Assembly (NCBI GenBank): GCA_003663055.1
Contig: QMZF01000031.1
Coordinates: forward strand, 1-7,981
Length of the DNA stretch: 7,981 bases
Direction of reading: 5' to 3'
Source: Archaeoglobales archaeon
GTDB taxonomy: Archaea > Halobacteriota > Archaeoglobi > Archaeoglobales > Archaeoglobaceae
In this document: piece by piece, positions 5,537 to 7,981 of the stretch
Layout: each line of letters begins with the position of its first letter
Position numbering within the stretch: the first letter of the stretch is position 1
Notes under the pieces: generated by a model
Told to the model about the DNA's origin: nothing
Database searches by the model: none
Seen by the model: only the letters and a program-made list of their open reading frames with translations
Program-made: the position numbers and the translations under genes

Positions 5537-6091
5537 TTATTTCTCAATGATCAGCAAGCTTCGCTGAAACTCTATAACCTCAGCATCAATGTTCAGAGCC
5601 TTAAATAAACCACCCAAGAACTTCGTCACAAGTTTTCTGGCGCTTGAAGCAATAAGTGTGAGAGTGTAGCAGTTTTTATCAACTTTCACCTTGAACCAGT
5701 TCTTATGCTGGATGTGCTTCAAGATGTCCTGCAAATTCCCCAATCCAATACTCTTATAATACACTCCGCGCTTGTACCCCTCTCTCTCTGCAATTTCCCA
5801 GAACTCATTTGAGGCTTTCTCGTTCAGCTCTTCGAGCATGGCATCCCATAGCTCAAGACTCAGAATAACGTTTTCTCCACCTGAAAGAAAATCAACGTAT
5901 ACCTCTGCTTCAGGATGTCTCTCCCATAATTCGGATTCATACTGCGTTCTGATTGCCGTTCTTACAATGTGTGATATTGTCTGTTTTTTTCTATTAGAAA
6001 TTTCTCTGAGCATCCTAAATGTTTCGGGATCGAGGGCAACCGAAATTCTCCTAATTTCTCTTACTTCCCCGTACTCTTCTCCGTATTCCAT
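5537..6091 (-). CDS. Ribbon-helix-helix (CopG/Arc-type) regulator with an unrecognised C-terminal domain
   Basis: A 184-residue protein. Residues 13-50 form a ribbon-helix-helix unit: strand RRISVAL, helix 1 around DPETFRMLREISNR, a turn, and helix 2 ISHIVRTAIRTQYE. Such proteins bind DNA as dimers through the strand. Residues about 60-184 are far longer than a simple CopG protein and appear to be an alpha/beta domain: helix LELWDAMLEELNEKASNEFW, then GVYYKSIGLGNLQDILKHI, strands WFKVKVDKNCYTLTL, a helix SARKLVTKFLGGLFKAL, and a final strand. I do not recognise this domain. A ligand-sensing or oligomerisation role is inference. Only one cysteine (141) is present, so a multi-cysteine metal site is unlikely. 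It is divergent from the two-domain Usp gene across a 183-base AT-rich spacer and probably regulates itself and its neighbours. No Shine-Dalgarno precedes the ATG. Confidence 0.82.
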   Translation of the reverse strand: MEYGEEYGEVREIRRISVALDPETFRMLREISNRKKQTISHIVRTAIRTQYESELWERHPEAEVYVDFLSGGENVILSLELWDAMLEELNEKASNEFWEIAEREGYKRGVYYKSIGLGNLQDILKHIQHKNWFKVKVDKNCYTLTLIASSARKLVTKFLGGLFKALNIDAEVIEFQRSLLIIEK

Positions 6092-6100
6092 ATTAAAGTT

Positions 6101-6113
6101 TTAGTTAGACTAA
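6101..6113. promoter_or_regulatory. Short inverted repeat TTAGT-TAG-ACTAA, possible operator
   Basis: Five-base arms flank a three-base spacer, 10 bases upstream of the ribbon-helix-helix start codon. Its position fits autorepression by that regulator (inference). The arms are short and AT-rich, so chance is possible. Confidence 0.3.
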
Positions 6114-6205
6114 TTCTACTTAATTCTTTCCTTTTATTATATTAATATTTCAGCTAAAAAACAATTTTTTATGCATTCTTCTTAATATTTTTAAATGTGA
6201 TGAAA

Positions 6206-6219
6206 AAATAATATTATTT
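6206..6219. promoter_or_regulatory. 14-bp perfect palindrome upstream of the first Usp promoter
   Basis: AAATAATATTATTT is a perfect palindrome ending 10 bases before the BRE/TATA element of the Usp gene. A regulator bound here would contact the preinitiation complex. The sequence contains only A and T in an AT-rich spacer, so the significance is modest. Confidence 0.3.
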
Positions 6220-6228
6220 ATAAAATCC

Positions 6229-6270
6229 GAAAAATTTATTTCGTAGGAAGTTGTTAAATCAAGCGGTGAG
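6229..6270 (+). promoter_or_regulatory. BRE/TATA promoter and Shine-Dalgarno of the two-domain Usp gene
   Basis: GAAAAATTTATT (6229-6240) joins a purine-rich BRE to a TATA box. Transcription is expected near 6260. The short leader holds GGTGAG (6265-6270), a good match to the archaeal anti-Shine-Dalgarno, four bases before the ATG at 6275. The 11-base GAAAAATTTAT core recurs exactly at 7265-7275 before the second Usp gene. Confidence 0.65.
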
Positions 6271-6274
6271 TTAA

Positions 6275-7087
6275 ATGTTCGAAAAAGTCTTGTTTCCAAC
6301 GGATTTTTCGGTGTACGCAGACAAAACATTGGAGTGCGGATACGAGCTGAAAGAGCTAGGCGTTAAGGAGGTTACACTCATTCACGTAATAGACCGGAGC
6401 GTGCTCGAGTATGTTGATGCGTTCTACGGAGCGGACACAACAACCATTATAGAAGATGTAGAAGAAAAGGCGAAAAGAGAACTTGAAAAGAGAGTTAAAA
6501 TGCTCGAACAAGAAGGGATCAAGGCCGGATACACCATTGCCGTAGGTGACCCAGCTACCGAAATCGTAAACGCTGCTAAGGGTTTTTCTGCAATTCTGAT
6601 TGGAGCTAAGGGTAAGGGTGCTTTAAGTTCTGCTTTTATTGGAAGTGTTTCCGAGTCTGTGATCAAAGAATCTCCGGTTCCCGTTCTGGTTACGAAGCTT
6701 AAGGTCGTTAAGAAAGAGGAGGGTTACCACTGCGAACTCATATACGGAAAGATGTTCGAGAAGGTGCTTTACGCCACAGACTTTTCAGAAGATGAAAAGA
6801 AAATTGAATGTATTAAAGAATTCCCCTCAAAAAAAGCAATTGTGCTACACGTACTTGAGCACGGAGAGGATAAAGAAGATGCCGCTCTTAAACTTAAAAA
6901 AATTGGGGAAAAGCTGAATGCTGAACATGTTTTGAGGGAGGGCAAACCGTGTAAAGAGATTCTGAAAGTTGCGGAGGATCTAAACTGCACGATCGTCATC
7001 ATGGGACGAGCAAAGGAAAGTGGATTGTTTGGCACCACTGTAGACTGCGTGCTCAGAAGGTCAGAAGCACCTATTTTTATTCTCTAA
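6275..7087 (+). CDS. Two-domain universal stress protein (UspA family)
   Basis: A 270-residue cytoplasmic protein made of two Usp domains (about residues 1-142 and 160-270). Both begin with nearly the same sequence (MFEKVLFPTDFS and MFEKVLYATDFS), so the gene arose by fusion or tandem duplication. The first domain has the ATP-binding signature G-x2-G-x9-G-S exactly (Gly110, Gly113, Gly123, Ser124, followed by VSESV), so it should bind ATP. The second is about 30 residues shorter, and its signature is degraded: Gly244, Lys247 in place of the second glycine, and only five residues before Gly253-Thr254. ATP binding there is doubtful. Usp proteins respond to stress and nucleotide state, but individual roles vary. 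The start is fixed by GGTGAG four bases upstream. The gene appears monocistronic and is divergent from the ribbon-helix-helix regulator. Confidence 0.92.
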   Translation: MFEKVLFPTDFSVYADKTLECGYELKELGVKEVTLIHVIDRSVLEYVDAFYGADTTTIIEDVEEKAKRELEKRVKMLEQEGIKAGYTIAVGDPATEIVNAAKGFSAILIGAKGKGALSSAFIGSVSESVIKESPVPVLVTKLKVVKKEEGYHCELIYGKMFEKVLYATDFSEDEKKIECIKEFPSKKAIVLHVLEHGEDKEDAALKLKKIGEKLNAEHVLREGKPCKEILKVAEDLNCTIVIMGRAKESGLFGTTVDCVLRRSEAPIFIL

Positions 7088-7114
7088 TTTTATTTTAAAA
7101 TAGCTACCGTTTTT
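7088..7114 (+). terminator. T-rich terminator after the two-domain Usp gene
   Basis: TTTTATTTTAAAA starts directly after the stop codon and TTTTT lies at 7110-7114. Paired T-tracts fit an archaeal intrinsic terminator. The region is AT-rich throughout, so the call is tentative. Confidence 0.4.
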
Positions 7115-7154
7115 AAGCCTAAGAAAGACTACTTCACTTTATTCTACGATCCAA

Positions 7155-7259
7155 ATTACTACTACCTAGTAATAAAAAATAAGCTCAATATGACATTTTT
7201 CTGAACTTTTTAAGTAATGTAGTAAAAAATTAGATTATTTACTAACTATGATTAATCAT
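7155..7259. promoter_or_regulatory. Cluster of TAGTAA/TTACTA half-sites and a 12-bp palindrome before the second Usp operon
   Basis: Three inverted repeats lie in 105 bases of the spacer. They are ATTACTA-N5-TAGTAAT (7155-7173), TAGTAAA-N11-TTTACTA (7220-7244), and the perfect palindrome ATGATTAATCAT (7248-7259). The hexamer TAGTAA or its complement occurs four times. The last palindrome ends five bases before the BRE/TATA element. Such repeated half-sites suggest one or more transcription factor sites, and the nearby ribbon-helix-helix protein is one candidate ligand. This is inference; AT-rich sequence makes some of these repeats likely by chance. Confidence 0.4.
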
Positions 7260-7264
7260 GGATA

Positions 7265-7307
7265 GAAAAATTTATCTTTAAAGAGAACTTCCCAGATTGC
7301 AGAGGTG
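7265..7307 (+). promoter_or_regulatory. BRE/TATA promoter and Shine-Dalgarno of the Usp-TauE/SafE operon
   Basis: GAAAAATTTAT (7265-7275) is identical to the core before the first Usp gene. Transcription is expected near 7296-7300. GAGGTG (7302-7307) matches the archaeal Shine-Dalgarno core and lies six bases before the GTG at 7314, which decides the start choice. Confidence 0.6.
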
Positions 7308-7313
7308 GAGGGT

Positions 7314-7790
7314 GTGGCGGAAGTGAGCAAAGGAGTTAGAGCACAACAAGGGATCATGATTCCTACGATTTCAAAAATCCTGCTGGTAGTACGAAATGAT
7401 GCCGATTACAGAAAAGCTACGGAAAACGCAATTCAGATCGCAGCGGGGAAAAATCCCAAGATCTACCTTCTCTACGCCGTTGATATGGAACTGCCTCCAG
7501 TCGTTCCGGAGAATACAGAAAAGCAGATTTACGACAGACTCAGAAAAGAAGGGGAGCAGGTTATTGAAGAGTGCATTAGAAAAATTAAGGCTTCTGGAAT
7601 TGATGTGGAAGTCATCGGAATGCACTTCGGTTTTGCTGCAGAACGCATTCTAAGAACTGAGAGAGAACTAAAACCGGACCTGATTGTATTGAGCTGCCGA
7701 GGATTATCGACGCTAAAAAGGTTTTTGCTCGGGAGCATTTCCGATGAGGTCGTAAAAGAGGCGAAAGCTCCCGTTCTGCTCGTTAAATAG
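7314..7790 (+). CDS. Single-domain universal stress protein (UspA family)
   Basis: A Usp protein of about 158 residues with a GTG start. The fold begins at ISKILLVVRNDADYRKATENA, roughly residue 19, so an extra N-terminal stretch precedes it. The nucleotide-binding loop reads S-CR-G-x9-G-S (Ser127, Gly130, Gly140, Ser141, then ISDEV), which keeps the signature except for serine in place of the first glycine. ATP binding is plausible but not certain. In-frame alternatives are GTG 7305, GTG 7323 and ATG 7356. GTG 7314 is preferred for its GAGGTG at six bases, while ATG 7356 would give a tail-free protein with only a weak AAGGG. The gene ends 11 bases before a TauE/SafE permease, so the two are probably co-transcribed and the Usp may modulate or sense for the transporter (inference). 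Confidence 0.9.
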   Translation: MAEVSKGVRAQQGIMIPTISKILLVVRNDADYRKATENAIQIAAGKNPKIYLLYAVDMELPPVVPENTEKQIYDRLRKEGEQVIEECIRKIKASGIDVEVIGMHFGFAAERILRTERELKPDLIVLSCRGLSTLKRFLLGSISDEVVKEAKAPVLLVK

Positions 7791-7801
7791 GGGTGATAAA
7801 A

Positions 7802-7981
7802 ATGGGAGGAGGATTACCACCGGCTGGAGTAACGTTAACCCCTAGTGATTTTATACACATCGGGCCCTTTGAAGTTCTTTTCTTACTTGCTCTCGGATTC
7901 TTTGGAGGTATGCTGAGCGGTTTCATTGGTAGCGGTGGTGCATTCGTCCTAACGCCGGGAATGATGTCTATCGGTGTTCCA
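7802..7981 (+). CDS. TauE/SafE family membrane permease, N-terminal 60 residues, cut by the right edge
   Basis: This is the start of an integral membrane protein, open to the end of the window. Residues about 24-54 give the first membrane segment and the family's glycine-rich signature: VLFLLALGFFGGMLSG, then FIGSGGAFVLTPGM. This is typical of the TauE/SafE (formerly DUF81) family, whose members are implicated in export or uptake of sulfite, sulfoacetate and other organic anions. The substrate cannot be told from this part. The start is secure: GGTGAT (7792-7797) lies four bases before the ATG, only 11 bases after the Usp stop codon. The N-terminal GGGLPPAGVTLTPSD region is not a clear signal peptide. 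Confidence 0.85.
   Translation, partial: MGGGLPPAGVTLTPSDFIHIGPFEVLFLLALGFFGGMLSGFIGSGGAFVLTPGMMSIGVP

Noticed and set aside
6424..6666. Minus-strand frames inside the two-domain Usp gene
   Set aside because: They are antisense shadows with serine- and proline-rich, low-complexity translations and no start signals.
7088..7313. Direct-repeat array or CRISPR remnant in the spacer between the Usp genes
   Set aside because: The repeated units are only 6-7 bases, occur in both orientations and lack regular spacing, so regulatory half-sites are the better reading.

Overview
The window looks archaeal, most likely from the Archaeoglobales or a close relative. This is an inference from gene content: a CooC-type nickel ATPase, a DUF166 protein, a DUF362 iron-sulfur protein, a manganese-type (family II) pyrophosphatase, and Usp genes ahead of a TauE/SafE permease. 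It also rests on archaeal promoter architecture (BRE plus TATA boxes about 25 bases before the start, several apparently leaderless genes). No rRNA, tRNA, CRISPR array or insertion sequence is visible.

Layout. Positions 1-378 (minus) hold remains of a winged-helix protein: an open frame running off the left edge, entered through a stop, and a second fragment in another frame. Positions 409-1778 (minus) are a CooC-like ATPase followed by a translationally coupled DUF166 protein. A 244-base divergent spacer follows; it holds a GC-rich inverted-repeat element, two tandem 10-bp repeats and two promoters. Positions 2023-3877 (plus) are a DUF362 protein with two 4Fe-4S motifs overlapping an E1-like (HesA/MoeB/ThiF) adenylyltransferase that lacks the usual catalytic-cysteine loop. 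Positions 3893-4207 (minus, convergent, 15 bases apart) are a YbjQ/DUF74 protein, and 4337-5287 (minus) is the family II inorganic pyrophosphatase. Positions 5537-6091 (minus) are a ribbon-helix-helix regulator with an unrecognised C-terminal domain, divergent from a two-domain Usp protein (6275-7087, plus). Positions 7314-7981 (plus) are a single-domain Usp gene followed 11 bases later by the start of a TauE/SafE permease cut by the right edge.

How the genes may work together. The left half has a metallocofactor flavour: CooC (nickel insertion into CO dehydrogenase), a cysteine-containing DUF166 partner, an iron-sulfur protein, and an E1-like enzyme that may adenylate a carboxylate. No target enzyme is in the window, so a shared pathway is inference. 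The right half looks like a stress and anion-transport module. Two Usp promoters share an 11-base core, palindromes and TAGTAA/TTACTA half-sites lie upstream, and a divergent ribbon-helix-helix gene is the obvious candidate regulator. Genes of the left half have TATA boxes set for leaderless transcripts, whereas the Usp and permease genes have clear Shine-Dalgarno sequences.

The best leads for something undescribed are the DUF362/E1-like pair, the CooC-DUF166 coupling, the GC-rich element at 1891-1956, and the operator-like repeats before the second Usp gene.
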